From assembly GCF_000241325.1 (NCBI RefSeq), contig NZ_BAEI01000010.1:1-64000 (forward strand): a stretch of DNA of 64,000 nucleotides, read 5' to 3'. The DNA is from Gordonia polyisoprenivorans NBRC 16320 = JCM 10675 (lineage in GTDB: Bacteria > Actinomycetota > Actinomycetes > Mycobacteriales > Mycobacteriaceae). Shown here piece after piece: positions 1-9,023 of the stretch (position 1 is its first letter; each line of letters starts with the position of its first letter). Under the pieces are notes generated by a model. That model searched no databases. It had not been told where the DNA came from and was given only the letters and a program-made list of their open reading frames with translations. The position numbers were made by a program, and so were the translations under genes.

Positions 1-51
1 GCGATCCTCGTGATGCTGCCGTCCACCGCGGAGTGGATCAAGGCCGGCTGA
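1..51 (+). CDS. 3' end of an unidentified protein
   Basis: An open frame enters from the left edge and ends at TGA 49-51, leaving 16 residues that end in EWIKAG. Too little is present to name a family. Its stop lies inside the 3' end of the convergent GDPD gene (14-nt overlap), so the two genes share their terminal codons on opposite strands. Confidence 0.4.
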   Translation, partial: AILVMLPSTAEWIKAG

Positions 52-910
52 CGCCCGAACCTTCTGTCGCCGAACCGAACCGTCGGGCCACGCCCTGTGG
101 GTCGTCGGTGGTGATCTGGTCGGCGTGCAACTCGAGAGCGCGGTCGATGTCGGGGTCGTCGGCCCGGCCGAAGGTGTAGATGTCGATCTCGCGTCCGGTG
201 GCGTGGAACGCTGCGACGAGGTCGGTGCCCCGATCGGCGACGGTCAGCACCAGCCGCCGGTCGAGGTAGATCACCTCGGCCCGAGGGGAAGCGGCGACCG
301 CATGGTCGACGAAACGCCGATAGGTGCGCCACCTCAGCACCCGGTCGACCGCGCCGTAATGGCAGGGGTCGTACCCCACACGCAGTCGCGGTACCGCATC
401 GGTGAGGATGCGTACCGCCTCGGCATCGCCGCACGAGAGAATCGCATGCTCTGCGAACGGTGCCACCGCCTCGACGAACGCCCGCACGGTCGGCTCGTCG
501 AGGTCGTCGGCGGACTGCTTGAGATCCAACTGCAGCAACGCATTCGGGTGAATGTCGGTGAGCAGACCGCCCAGGTCACCGAGCAGCGTCACCGGTTCGT
601 CGATCCGATGACCGTCGTTGTCGCGCAGGGACAACGATCGAAGGTAGTCGGCTGGGGCTGCGCCGACGTCGCCGGCGCCCGTCGTCGCCCCGGCCAGATC
701 GCGGTCGTGCAGGATCGCGAAGCCGCACGACGCGGACGAGCCCGGCCCGTGGATGACGAGGTCGACCTCCACGCTCGCCCCGACTGCCATCCCCTCGACG
801 ATTCTGCTGCGCGTGAAGGGCGGGTCCTCGGCGCGTTTGCGTGCGCGATGCCATTTCAGTCGGGTTCGGTGGCCGTCGGATGTCACGGCGATCGGTTCAG
901 CGGTACTCAT
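38..910 (-). CDS. glycerophosphodiester phosphodiesterase family protein
   Basis: 290 aa, ATG start at 910. The pattern fits a GDPD TIM barrel: an HR pair with an acidic residue nearby (HRARKRAED, residues 21-29), an ExD pair (E48, D50) and an LHD motif (67-69). GDPDs hydrolyse glycerophosphodiesters to glycerol-3-phosphate and an alcohol, using a metal ion. No signal peptide is visible, so a cytoplasmic enzyme is likely. The usual HRG...PEN signature is altered here to HRARKRAED, so activity on standard substrates is not assured. It is divergent from the DapB-like gene; the 73-bp spacer holds a KstR-type box that could serve both. Confidence 0.75.
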   Translation of the reverse strand: MSTAEPIAVTSDGHRTRLKWHRARKRAEDPPFTRSRIVEGMAVGASVEVDLVIHGPGSSASCGFAILHDRDLAGATTGAGDVGAAPADYLRSLSLRDNDGHRIDEPVTLLGDLGGLLTDIHPNALLQLDLKQSADDLDEPTVRAFVEAVAPFAEHAILSCGDAEAVRILTDAVPRLRVGYDPCHYGAVDRVLRWRTYRRFVDHAVAASPRAEVIYLDRRLVLTVADRGTDLVAAFHATGREIDIYTFGRADDPDIDRALELHADQITTDDPQGVARRFGSATEGSGVSRP

Positions 911-959
911 CGTCGGCGCACTCTACCGTCGGCAGTTGGCCAAAACGTGTCCGATAAAG

Positions 960-973
960 TGAAACGTGTTCTA
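960..973. promoter_or_regulatory. KstR-type operator
   Basis: The 14-mer TGAAACGTGTTCTA matches the TnnAACnnGTTnnA palindrome of the TetR-family sterol-catabolism repressor KstR at every fixed position. It ends 10 bp before the ATG at 984, so it would overlap the promoter or transcript start. A degraded similar sequence (AAAACGTGTCC) lies just upstream. Confidence 0.6.
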
Positions 974-983
974 GTTTTGGCTG

Positions 984-2060
984 ATGACGTTACGAGTGGT
1001 GGAGTGGTCGACCGGAACCGTCGGCCGACATGCGATTGCCGGGATCGATGCCCATCCCGACCTCGAACTGGTCGGGGTGTGGGTCTCGGACCCGGCGAAG
1101 GTGGGCAAGGACGCGGGCGAACTCGCGGGTCTCGGCCGCGACCTCGGTGTACTCGCGACCGACGACCGGGCCGCACTTCTCGCGCTGGCCCCCGATGCCA
1201 TCGTGCACACCGCGATGACCGACGACCGCATCTTCGAGGCGATCGACGATCTCATCTCCTTCGTCGAGGCGGGCGTCAACGTGGTCTCGAGCGGGCCGGT
1301 CGTGCTGCAGTTCCCCCTGGGCATCCTCGATCAGAAGCTCCTCGATCGCATCGCGGCCGCAGGCGCGGCGGGTGGGGCCAGCCTGCACGTCAACGGTATC
1401 GATCCAGGGTTTGCGAATGATGTTCTGGCGCTGTCGATGACGAGTCTCTCGCAACGGATCGACGAGGTACGGTGCCTCGAGATCGCCGACTACTCGACGT
1501 ACTACCAACCGGTGGTCATGCGTGACATCTTCGGTTTCGGGCAGCCGATGGACGCGACTCCGCTGCTCCTGTTGCCGGGTGTGCTCGCGATGGGGTGGGG
1601 CAGTGTCGTCCGCCAGCTCGCCGCCGGGCTCGGACTCGCACTCGACGAGCCGCTGATCGAACGACATGAGCGCGTCGCGGCCGACCGTGACTACTCGACC
1701 GTGTCGGTGGAGATTCCCGAGGGAACCATGGCCGCACTGCATTTCGAGGTGGTCGGCCAGGTCGCCGGAGTCGACCGCATCGTGCTCGAGCATTACACCC
1801 GCACACACCCCGAACAGTGTCCGCAGTGGCCGAGCCCCGTCGACGGTGACGGCTGCTACCGCATCACCATCTCCGGTGAGCCGCAGATGTCGGTGGAGTT
1901 CGCTCATCACGGTGAGAACGGCGATCATAACGTGTCGGGGATGATCGTGACGGCAATGCGATTGGTGAATTCGGTTGCCGCGGTGGTTGATGCACGACCG
2001 GGTCTGGTAACGGCCCTCGACCTGCCGCTCATCACCGGTGCCGGGCTGGTCTCGAGGTAG
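984..2060 (+). CDS. DapB-N-like NAD(P)-binding oxidoreductase
   Basis: 358 aa. The N-terminus has a Rossmann start (TLRVVEWSTGTVGRHAI) as in dihydrodipicolinate-reductase-like and 2,4-diaminopentanoate-dehydrogenase-like proteins, followed by a long C-terminal domain; true DapB is only about 250 aa. Such proteins are abundant in mycolate actinobacteria and mostly lack assigned substrates. The start at 984 is 11 nt past a perfect KstR-type box and has no clear Shine-Dalgarno, so a leaderless or near-leaderless message is likely. The operator suggests a role in sterol or related lipid catabolism, but nothing in the protein itself proves this. It stands alone between differently oriented or differently regulated genes. 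Confidence 0.65.
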   Translation: MTLRVVEWSTGTVGRHAIAGIDAHPDLELVGVWVSDPAKVGKDAGELAGLGRDLGVLATDDRAALLALAPDAIVHTAMTDDRIFEAIDDLISFVEAGVNVVSSGPVVLQFPLGILDQKLLDRIAAAGAAGGASLHVNGIDPGFANDVLALSMTSLSQRIDEVRCLEIADYSTYYQPVVMRDIFGFGQPMDATPLLLLPGVLAMGWGSVVRQLAAGLGLALDEPLIERHERVAADRDYSTVSVEIPEGTMAALHFEVVGQVAGVDRIVLEHYTRTHPEQCPQWPSPVDGDGCYRITISGEPQMSVEFAHHGENGDHNVSGMIVTAMRLVNSVAAVVDARPGLVTALDLPLITGAGLVSR

Positions 2061-2158
2061 GAGGCATCCTCCGGCGGTTCGGGTGCTTTTGCAGGAATCC
2101 CTGCACTGCAGCATATTTCGGGCTAATTGGACAAGTCGGACAGATCGAATCAGCAGTG

Positions 2159-2177
2159 TTTGGTTATGCTAACCTTG
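2159..2177. promoter_or_regulatory. IdeR/DtxR-type iron box
   Basis: TTTGGTTATGCTAACCTTG matches 16 of 19 positions of the degenerate iron-box consensus (TWAGGTWAGSCTWACCTWA). A TATGCT -10-like hexamer lies inside it at 2165-2170, so a bound repressor would block initiation. The box ends 6 nt before the ATG chosen for the PepSY gene. Confidence 0.7.
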
Positions 2178-2183
2178 GCCGCC

Positions 2184-3524
2184 ATGGTCACGGAGCAGGT
2201 CGCCAACCCACCGGTCGCACGCACCAGGGCATCGGCAACCCGTCGGCGAACGTCGAAGAAGCCGGTGCGACGTGCTCTGATCGTGACGCACCGGTGGAGT
2301 TCGATCGTTCTCGGTCTGCTTCTGGTGGTCGTCTGCACCAGTGGTGCGATCCTGGTGTACGAGCCAGAACTGGTGCGCGCCACCAACTCCTCGCTGTTCA
2401 CCACCACCGACACCGGGCTTCAGGCGAGTTTTGCCGACGCGGTGTCGGCCGTCCACGCTGCCGACCCGGATTTCGGTGCCCAGTATCTGTCACTCAAGGA
2501 CGGTGTGTACTTCATCAGTTCCGCCGATACGACCGCGGGCACCTGGGCCGTCGATGCCGGCACCGGAAAGGTCAACGGCCACGGCGATATTGACGGCGGA
2601 TTTCTGGGTTTCCTGGTCAACCTGCATGACTGTGGCCTGACCTGTGAGGGCTATCCGGGGTACATCTCGTGGTTGGCCAAGCCGTCGGTGGTCGCCGGTT
2701 GGGGTTGGTTCACCGCCGATATGACCTGGGGTGCACTTCTTCTCGGGATCAGTGGACTGTTGCTGGTCTTTCTGGCCATCTCCGGCATCGTCATCTGGTA
2801 CCCAGGGCTGCGACGCTGGCGCAACGGTTTTCGGGTGCGCATCGGCAAGGGGCGATTCGCGCGGGACACCGACCTGCACAACGTGATCGGCATCGTGGCC
2901 GCGATCCCGCTGCTCATCTGGGGGCTGACCGGGATGAACTTCGAGATCCCGGGCGTCGGCAAGGTGTGGTACGCCGCCACCGGAGGTGTCGCGCCGGCCG
3001 ATGACGCGTACACGATGCCGACCTCGGAGTCGACCGGACCTCTCATCTCCCTCGACCAGGCAATTGCCGCCGCTCAGGCGCACTACCCCGGATCGCACGC
3101 CACCTGGGTGGGGATGCCGTCGGAGGGCTCGGAGTACTACTCGGTGGATCTGCTTGTCGGAGGGCCGGATCTGTGGTCGGGGAGCGCGACCTACCACGGC
3201 AACCGAGAGCTCGGAATCGACGGCCATGACCCGTCGGTGATCAAGGAGTTCTCCGGGGCGCCGGCGACGGTCTCCAACACTATCGCCGACGACTGGGCAC
3301 AGCCGACCCTGCACTACGGGGTGTCGGTCAACGGCTGGTGGCGGGCGCTGTGGTTCATCTTCGGGATGACGCCGCTGCTACTGATGATCACCGGGCTGAG
3401 TACCTGGCAGATCCGAAACCGCAACGCGCGGCGCAGACGTCGTCGCGCCCGTGACCGTGCGGCCGCTACGCCCGACACCTCGACCGACTCGACGGGCGTC
3501 GCAGCCGCGACCGACGTCGAATGA
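2184..3524 (+). CDS. PepSY-domain membrane protein, probably iron-uptake related
   Basis: 446 aa from ATG 2184. I chose this start because the longer reading (TTG 2127) would run through the iron box. Four membrane segments are visible: about residues 30-55 (HRWSSIVLGLLLVVVCTSGA), 195-225, 245-268 and 395-420, in the order of PepSY-associated TM proteins (PiuB-like). The extracytoplasmic part between segments 1 and 2 holds a Cys pair (LHDCGLTCEGYPG). The C-terminal tail is very basic (RNARRRRRRARDR). PiuB-type proteins are linked to ferric-siderophore uptake or reduction, and the iron box upstream agrees. The exact reaction is unknown. The stop overlaps the next start as ATGA, so the pair is translationally coupled. 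Confidence 0.75.
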   Translation: MVTEQVANPPVARTRASATRRRTSKKPVRRALIVTHRWSSIVLGLLLVVVCTSGAILVYEPELVRATNSSLFTTTDTGLQASFADAVSAVHAADPDFGAQYLSLKDGVYFISSADTTAGTWAVDAGTGKVNGHGDIDGGFLGFLVNLHDCGLTCEGYPGYISWLAKPSVVAGWGWFTADMTWGALLLGISGLLLVFLAISGIVIWYPGLRRWRNGFRVRIGKGRFARDTDLHNVIGIVAAIPLLIWGLTGMNFEIPGVGKVWYAATGGVAPADDAYTMPTSESTGPLISLDQAIAAAQAHYPGSHATWVGMPSEGSEYYSVDLLVGGPDLWSGSATYHGNRELGIDGHDPSVIKEFSGAPATVSNTIADDWAQPTLHYGVSVNGWWRALWFIFGMTPLLLMITGLSTWQIRNRNARRRRRRARDRAAATPDTSTDSTGVAAATDVE

Positions 3525-3898
3525 ATCCATCTGTGGCATTACTGCTCTGCGTCGCGTGCGTAGGGGCGGCGCTGTGGTCGCTCCTGGGACTGACCTCCGT
3601 GCCGTCGCTGGCCTGGCCGACGCGAGTCACCGTGATCGTCGCGGTCGCTGTGATCGCCTGGACCGCAGGCGGTCTGGTGGCGTGGATGATCGGCGTCGAT
3701 GCCCCTGCGCGACCCGGGGTGTTCCTCGGCTACGCGGCCACGGCGGTGGGTCTCGCGGCATTCGGCATACCAGCAACGACGACCCTCGGTCGGCGTGGAG
3801 CCGCCGTCGCCCGGGCGCTCGTCCTCGCGCTGTTGGCTTTCGTGTGCTGGCGAGCCGAATCCGTCTGGCTGATCGGCGTGCCCGGGATGCATGGCTGA
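3521..3898 (+). CDS. small four-helix membrane protein
   Basis: 125 aa of almost continuous hydrophobic sequence with four predicted helices: residues about 5-25, 35-60 (VTVIVAVAVIAWTAGGLVAW), 68-85 and 95-118. No family recognised. It starts inside the stop of the PepSY gene (ATGA overlap), so it is co-translated and falls under the same iron box. That makes it a candidate accessory subunit of the PepSY protein. This role is inferred from position only. Confidence 0.65.
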   Translation: MNPSVALLLCVACVGAALWSLLGLTSVPSLAWPTRVTVIVAVAVIAWTAGGLVAWMIGVDAPARPGVFLGYAATAVGLAAFGIPATTTLGRRGAAVARALVLALLAFVCWRAESVWLIGVPGMHG

Positions 3899-3982
3899 CC
3901 GCACCGGAACTTGTGCGAGAGAACTTTCGACAACCTCTTGCCAACCCGACAAACCCGGCATACACTCGAACACAACAACACA

Positions 3983-3996
3983 CAAACACGTGTTCG
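3983..3996. promoter_or_regulatory. SOS (LexA) box candidate
   Basis: CAAACACGTGTTCG matches CGAAC-N4-GTTCG at 9 of 10 fixed positions, 13 bp before the GTG of the DUF222-HNH gene. A TACACT -10-like hexamer is at 3961-3966. Several mycobacterial 13E12 (DUF222) genes are known LexA targets, which makes the site plausible. Confidence 0.5.
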
Positions 3997-4009
3997 CTAG
4001 CGCCGGGGG

Positions 4010-5689
4010 GTGACAATCATGGTCGACACCGCACTCCCCGACGACGCACTGCCGGACGTGTCGGGGTTGTCGACCACCCAGAAACTTGCCCTCGCCCACC
4101 GCGTGGTTGATTCGCTGGCGTCGGATGATTTGACCGGGCTGTCCAACGACGACCTGGTCACCGTCGCTCAATCCACCGAACAGTTGATCACCCGCATCAC
4201 CATTCAGGGCGATCGGCAGATCGTCGAATTCTCCGACCGCCATCTGGCCCGCGAGTACGGGTTCGGGTCGATCACCGACGCCATGATCGGCTTACTGCGT
4301 GTGTCGGAACCGTGGCGGCGGTGGAAGCAACTGAAAGCGACCGCCACCTTCCACACTTTTACCGGTGAGGTCGCCGCCCCCAAGTATCCGGCGTTGGCCG
4401 AAGCGATGGCCTCCGGTGCGGCCGGCTCCTCGCATGCGGCGGTGGTGATCGACGTGTTGGTCCGTATCCCCGCGGCAGTGCCGTTCGACGAGAAAATGTC
4501 GGCCGACGCCACGATGGCCCGCTACGCCCGCACCCACACCCCCTCCGACCTCCGGATTTTGGGGGCACGGGTGTTGGCGCACCTCGACCCCGACGGCGAC
4601 CTGACCGACGATTCGGATCGGCAACGCCGCCGCCAGATCCGCATCGGCCGCCAGGACGCGCAGAAAATGAGTGGGTTGTCGGGGCAGATGACCCCCACCC
4701 TCACCGCGCACCTCGAAGCAGTACTCGCCGCGTGGGCAGCCCCCGGAATGAACAACCCCGCCGACCCGGAGTCCCCCACCGGGAGTCGCGAAGACGCTGA
4801 TCCCGAACAGGTGGCGGCCGCGGCGGCCCGCGATCACCGTGATCAGGTACAACGCAACCATGACGCGTTGGAAGCGGTCCTACGCGCCGGACTGGATGTC
4901 GGTCTCGGCCCCCAATCCCATCGCGGCCTACCACCACATCTGATCATCAAAGCATCGCTGTCCGACCTGATTGCGCAGACCGGAATGGGGGTGAGTGCGA
5001 CCGGCACCCTGCTCCCGATCACCGATGTCATCGCCCTCGCCGCTCAGTGCCAGCCGTGGCTGGCGGTGTTCGACGACCACACCAGTCTTCCCCTGTATTT
5101 GGGGCGCGCGCGGTTGGCGAGTCAAGGCCAGCGGATCGCGTTGTTCGCCAAAGACGGTGGTGAATACTGCTCGTTTCCCGGATGTACTCAACCCGCCGCC
5201 CATGTCGAAATTCATCACGCCACCAAAGACCATGCGAAAGGTGGGCTCACCAACATCGGTGACCTCGCCCCCGCCTGCGGCACACACAACCGGATGGTCG
5301 GCGACAAACCCGGCCAGTACACCACCGGGATTTATCGCGACGGGCCGTGGGCCGGACGCTGCTGGTGGCGCAAAAACACCCCCGTCGGCGCAGCGACACC
5401 GAACCCGAAACGCACCAACGCACTCCCCGACGTCGGCACCACCTACACCGACGCGCTGGCCCGCATCCGCGCGGAACTGCACCCACCACCCGACCCGACA
5501 CAAGGTGATGCTGATACCGATCTCGCCGAGCGCGACGACCGGGACTCGATGCTGCCCACCAACCGAGTCCGCCGCACCCGAGTCCCGCTCGGACACGGCT
5601 ACTACGACCTCGTCGAAATCCTCACCCCAGACCCTGGCTCGCCGGTCGAGAACCGACTCGCCCAACTACTCGGCGACCGCGGGTTCTAG
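4010..5689 (+). CDS. DUF222 / HNH endonuclease (13E12 family)
   Basis: 559 aa from GTG 4010 (ATG at 4019 is an alternative). The long DUF222 region fills the N-terminal two thirds. A zinc-type HNH module follows at about residues 386-430: CSFPGC, then HHATKDHAKGG, then CGTHNRM, giving the Cys-Cys-His-His-Cys-His set of a beta-beta-alpha metal nuclease. The tail carries a conserved-looking RRTRVPLGHGYYDLVE stretch. These genes occur in many copies in Gordonia and mycobacteria; cellular role is unsettled. A near-perfect LexA box upstream suggests DNA-damage induction. A second, divergent member lies at 49403-50677. The intergenic DNA before it (3899-4009) is rich in A and C, unlike its neighbours. 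Confidence 0.85.
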   Translation: MTIMVDTALPDDALPDVSGLSTTQKLALAHRVVDSLASDDLTGLSNDDLVTVAQSTEQLITRITIQGDRQIVEFSDRHLAREYGFGSITDAMIGLLRVSEPWRRWKQLKATATFHTFTGEVAAPKYPALAEAMASGAAGSSHAAVVIDVLVRIPAAVPFDEKMSADATMARYARTHTPSDLRILGARVLAHLDPDGDLTDDSDRQRRRQIRIGRQDAQKMSGLSGQMTPTLTAHLEAVLAAWAAPGMNNPADPESPTGSREDADPEQVAAAAARDHRDQVQRNHDALEAVLRAGLDVGLGPQSHRGLPPHLIIKASLSDLIAQTGMGVSATGTLLPITDVIALAAQCQPWLAVFDDHTSLPLYLGRARLASQGQRIALFAKDGGEYCSFPGCTQPAAHVEIHHATKDHAKGGLTNIGDLAPACGTHNRMVGDKPGQYTTGIYRDGPWAGRCWWRKNTPVGAATPNPKRTNALPDVGTTYTDALARIRAELHPPPDPTQGDADTDLAERDDRDSMLPTNRVRRTRVPLGHGYYDLVEILTPDPGSPVENRLAQLLGDRGF

Positions 5690-5761
5690 ACCGTCACGTA
5701 TTCGGTCCGGGGCTGGAACCAGCAGCGGCGCAACCGGCCTCGAGACCCGGTCAGCCGACGC

Positions 5762-7270
5762 TCATAGGGTCCAGGAGTGCACCGGCTCGCCCTCGTGCAT
5801 GTGGGTGACGTAGTCGGCCAGCATTCCGCGGAGGGCGTTAGTGCGGTCCTCGCCGGCCTGCTCGCGTGCGGCGACTGCCCGACGCTGCCATACCGAGCCG
5901 GTTTGTCTTGTGACGCAGCGGCCTTCGATGACCGACAGGTAGCGGGCACGCGCTTTGGACGAGACTCCGAATGCGCGGAGGCCGTCGTCGGCGAGGGGGA
6001 GTAGTCGACGGAGGGTGAGCTCGTCGGGGCGCACCCAGCCCACGTCGGGCCAATACAGTTGCGACTCGAGGCCTCCGCGGGCGCCGGCATGCAGATTCTC
6101 GGCAGCGGCATTGAACGACATCTGCGACCACAGCGGTCGGTCGGCCTCCACGAGACCGCGGACCACCCCGTAGTAGAACGCGGCGTTGGCCATGGTGTCG
6201 ACGACGGTCGGCCCGGCGGGCAGCACACGGTTCTCCACCCGCAAATGGGCCTGCCCGTCGACGACGTCGTAGATCGGCCGGTTCCAGCGGTACACGGTGC
6301 CGTTGTGCAGACGCAGTTCCTCGAGCGCAGGGATGCGCCCCGCGTCGAGTTCGGCGAGCGGATCGACGTCCGTCGACACCGGTAGCAGCGCAGGAAAATA
6401 GCGGGTGTTCTCCTCGAACAGGTCGAAGATCGTGTTGATCCATCGCTCCCCGAACCACACTCGCGGTCGCACGCCCTGGTTCTTCAGTTCCAGCGGCCGG
6501 GTGTCGGTCGCCTGCTCGAAGACGGGGATGCGACTCTCGTGCCACAGCGCGGTCCCTGCCAGGAACGGGGCGTTGCCGGCCAGCGCGACCTGCACCCCGG
6601 CGATCGCCTGCGCGGCATTCCAATGCGCGGCGAAATCCTCCGGTGCCACCCGAAGATGGAGTTGCAGGGACGTACACGCGGCCTCGGGCAGGATGGAATC
6701 GGTTGAGGTGTGCAGTCTTTCGCTGAGGTGATGCTCGCCGAGCGGGACCCCGGCGATGTCGATCTCGATGTCCTCACCGCGGGCGGCAAAGATCTGTTGG
6801 TTCAGCAGGTCGTAACGCGGATTCGCCGAGATCCATTGATGTGCGAAGTGCTCGGTCCGCAGGGTGGGCAGCGTGCCGATCATGACCAGGTGCGTACCGA
6901 CGCGGGTGGCCTGTTGCTCGGCGCGATTGAGCGAGGTGCGCAGCCGTTGTTCGAGAGACATCGTGTCGTTGTCGACGAAAGGCCGCGGCGAGACGTTGAT
7001 CTCGATGTTGAACTGGCCGAGTTCGGTCTGATAGTCGGGGTCGGCGATGGCGTCGAGTACCTCGGCGTTGGCCATGGCCGGGTTCATCTCGTCGTCGACG
7101 AGATTGAGCTCGACCTCCATGCCGAGCAACGGCTCGGGCGGAGCGCCGTGGTCGGTGAACAAGCCGTCGGCGAGCATCCGGGCGATCGCCTCGGTGCCCC
7201 GGCTGACCTGCTTGCGAAAACGCACCCGGTCGGCGCCGGAGAACTGCTGGGTGCTGACGTCGGTGCCCAT
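5762..7270 (-). CDS. glutamate-cysteine ligase (GCS2) family protein
   Basis: 502 aa, ATG 7270. The N-terminal half has the GCS2-like acidic metal/ATP motif [12 protein letters not shown] (about residues 49-60), then [12 protein letters not shown] and a later HLRVENR. The family forms gamma-glutamyl amides from glutamate, ATP and an amine or cysteine. This long actinobacterial subgroup has no firmly assigned substrate; the organism makes mycothiol, so glutathione synthesis is not expected. It is convergent with the HNH gene, 72 nt apart, and its 5' end is 50 nt from the 3' end of the SGNH gene on the same strand, so they may be cotranscribed. Confidence 0.7.
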   Translation of the reverse strand: MGTDVSTQQFSGADRVRFRKQVSRGTEAIARMLADGLFTDHGAPPEPLLGMEVELNLVDDEMNPAMANAEVLDAIADPDYQTELGQFNIEINVSPRPFVDNDTMSLEQRLRTSLNRAEQQATRVGTHLVMIGTLPTLRTEHFAHQWISANPRYDLLNQQIFAARGEDIEIDIAGVPLGEHHLSERLHTSTDSILPEAACTSLQLHLRVAPEDFAAHWNAAQAIAGVQVALAGNAPFLAGTALWHESRIPVFEQATDTRPLELKNQGVRPRVWFGERWINTIFDLFEENTRYFPALLPVSTDVDPLAELDAGRIPALEELRLHNGTVYRWNRPIYDVVDGQAHLRVENRVLPAGPTVVDTMANAAFYYGVVRGLVEADRPLWSQMSFNAAAENLHAGARGGLESQLYWPDVGWVRPDELTLRRLLPLADDGLRAFGVSSKARARYLSVIEGRCVTRQTGSVWQRRAVAAREQAGEDRTNALRGMLADYVTHMHEGEPVHSWTL

Positions 7271-7323
7271 TGCTCAATCCTGCCCGGTCCGTCCGGGTTG
7301 CGGGCGCGATCAGCGCAGGGCAC

Positions 7324-8217
7324 TCAACGCAGGGCGGCCACGACCTGATCGGCCATCGCCTGCTGGCCGCGCGCGTTGGCGTGCATGGACGGGAAGTTGA
7401 CCGCACCCAGCGTCGGCTCGACCCAGCGCCGATCACCCGCGCAGGCGTCGTGGCCTGCGGACGCCTTCGTCATGTCGACGAAGGTCGCATGCGTCGTCGC
7501 CGCGGCACGGCGCAAGGCGTCGTTGAGGGCGGCGAAGGCCTGGTGCAGGTATTCGGTGTCGGCGGGCGTGGTGAGCAGCGCAGCCGAGCAGACCGGGGAT
7601 CCCACGGCCGGGAAGATCTGCGGATATCCGACGAGCACGACACGGGCGTTCGGGGCGGCGCGGTCGATGTGGCGCAACGCATTCACCAGGTCGGGGTAGG
7701 TCGAGGTGTTGATCTTGTCGACCAACGAGGTGCCGAATGCATCGCGGCACGGGGCGGCCGACAACGGCGCGGACAGCCAGGCCTGCTGGCAGGCCGACGT
7801 CGAGTCGCTGAACAGCCCGTTGTTGTTCGCGCCGATCGTCAGGGTGATCAAGTGGGTCGCCGGTCCCAACGCGTTGATCTGCGGTCCCTGCCACCGGTAC
7901 TGCGACTGGGTCAGGTCGGCGGTCGTCGCGCCGGCGCAGCTGACGTCGGCGACATTCATCCCACGTCGCTTGGCGACGAGGTGGGAGTAGTTGACGCTCG
8001 AGTTCGAGCAGAAGGTGGCCGCACTCGTGGCCTGGGGGAACACCGATGCGCCTGCGCTGTAGCTGTCACCGAGGTTCACGTAGGGATATCCGTTGGCCGC
8101 CTGCGCCCCGCCGGCCTGAGCGAGTCCGCCGAGAAGGGCGACGGCGGTGGCCGCCGCGGTCAGCACGGTTCGGATGCCGAGGCGTCGGTGGGGGCTGCGG
8201 CCGTACGGCAATGGCAT
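7324..8217 (-). CDS. secreted SGNH/GDSL hydrolase (SEST-like lipase or esterase)
   Basis: 297 aa from ATG 8217; longer readings add non-conserved sequence. A Sec signal peptide spans residues 1-40 (hydrophobic core [15 protein letters not shown], cleavage AQA-AN). Catalytic Ser lies in GDSYSAG (S52), the oxyanion Asn in TIGANN, and His in PSMHAN near the C-terminus. The usual Asp three residues before the His is absent, as in the Ser-His dyad type of Streptomyces esterases. Paired cysteines (CSNSS/VSCAG, CQQ/PCRD, PVC/DAC) fit three disulfides in an exported enzyme. Likely acts on lipid or acyl esters outside the cell. Confidence 0.8.
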   Translation of the reverse strand: MPLPYGRSPHRRLGIRTVLTAAATAVALLGGLAQAGGAQAANGYPYVNLGDSYSAGASVFPQATSAATFCSNSSVNYSHLVAKRRGMNVADVSCAGATTADLTQSQYRWQGPQINALGPATHLITLTIGANNNGLFSDSTSACQQAWLSAPLSAAPCRDAFGTSLVDKINTSTYPDLVNALRHIDRAAPNARVVLVGYPQIFPAVGSPVCSAALLTTPADTEYLHQAFAALNDALRRAAATTHATFVDMTKASAGHDACAGDRRWVEPTLGAVNFPSMHANARGQQAMADQVVAALR

Positions 8218-8385
8218 TCGGTGACTCCAGATCGTGGTGCTCGTGTTACTGACGTTGTTAGTGTGACAAATGGTACTGATGATGTCGTCGGGTTCGTCCG
8301 GAGCGTTACCGGAATGGGTCCTGATTGCCCGCCGCGTGCCCGAACGATCCCGCCGCGAGGCGGCGTGAATCGACGGCGAGGCATC

Positions 8386-8796
8386 ATGGGCGGCGTGCCC
8401 GCCCGAAAACCCATCGATCCCACCGACACCCGCGCAGCGGTACTCGCTGTCGTCGAGTGGTTGCGCGATGAGCAACTGCCCGCGCCTGCACGGCCCACGC
8501 TCGCGGCCGCGGTCCGGCTGACCGCGCGCACGCTGGAGGACATCGCACCGGGGAACTCCGTCGAGGTCCGAGTGCCACCGTACGTGGCCGTCCAATGCAT
8601 CGAGGGTCCGCGGCACACGCGGGGGACTCCGCCGAACGTCGTGGAGACCGACCCGCGCACCTGGTTGAGCCTGGTCGTGGGGGATGCGCGATTCGCCGAT
8701 GCCGTCGAGTCCGGTGCGGTCACGGCGTCGGGATCCCGCGCGGGCGAGGTCGCGCAGTGGCTGCCCCTGGTGCCGGTGCCCCGCCCCGACCTATGA
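8386..8796 (+). CDS. sterol carrier family protein (Rv0807-like)
   Basis: 136 aa, ATG 8386. A small globular protein with an SCP2-like hydrophobic profile: an N-terminal helix ([16 protein letters not shown]), then strands [14 protein letters not shown] and TWLSLVVGD. Position immediately before purF matches M. tuberculosis Rv0807-Rv0808. Probably binds a lipid or acyl group; no enzymatic motif is visible. It is divergent from the SGNH gene with a 168-bp shared promoter region. Confidence 0.65.
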   Translation: MGGVPARKPIDPTDTRAAVLAVVEWLRDEQLPAPARPTLAAAVRLTARTLEDIAPGNSVEVRVPPYVAVQCIEGPRHTRGTPPNVVETDPRTWLSLVVGDARFADAVESGAVTASGSRAGEVAQWLPLVPVPRPDL

Positions 8797-9023
8797 CCCT
8801 GCTCACCCCGGAGGAATATCGTCGGGCGCGTCGTCGCTGCACGGTTGGCATCGGGGCAGTACCGATCGGTAGACTCCGGAGGGTCTCCAGCCCATTGCCG
8901 CGTTGGCTTCCGCACGGCCGGTCTCGCCCGTGATCGGATCACCATCGTGACCCGACATCTCATCCGGCCGTGGTGTCCGCGTCCGGATGTGCAGACCAGA
9001 GCCCAGCCCCAGGGAGATCGTCG

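Noticed and set aside
125-1420. 431-codon plus-strand frame over the GDPD
   Set aside because: Antisense to the GDPD motifs and ends inside the DapB-like gene; no start signal.
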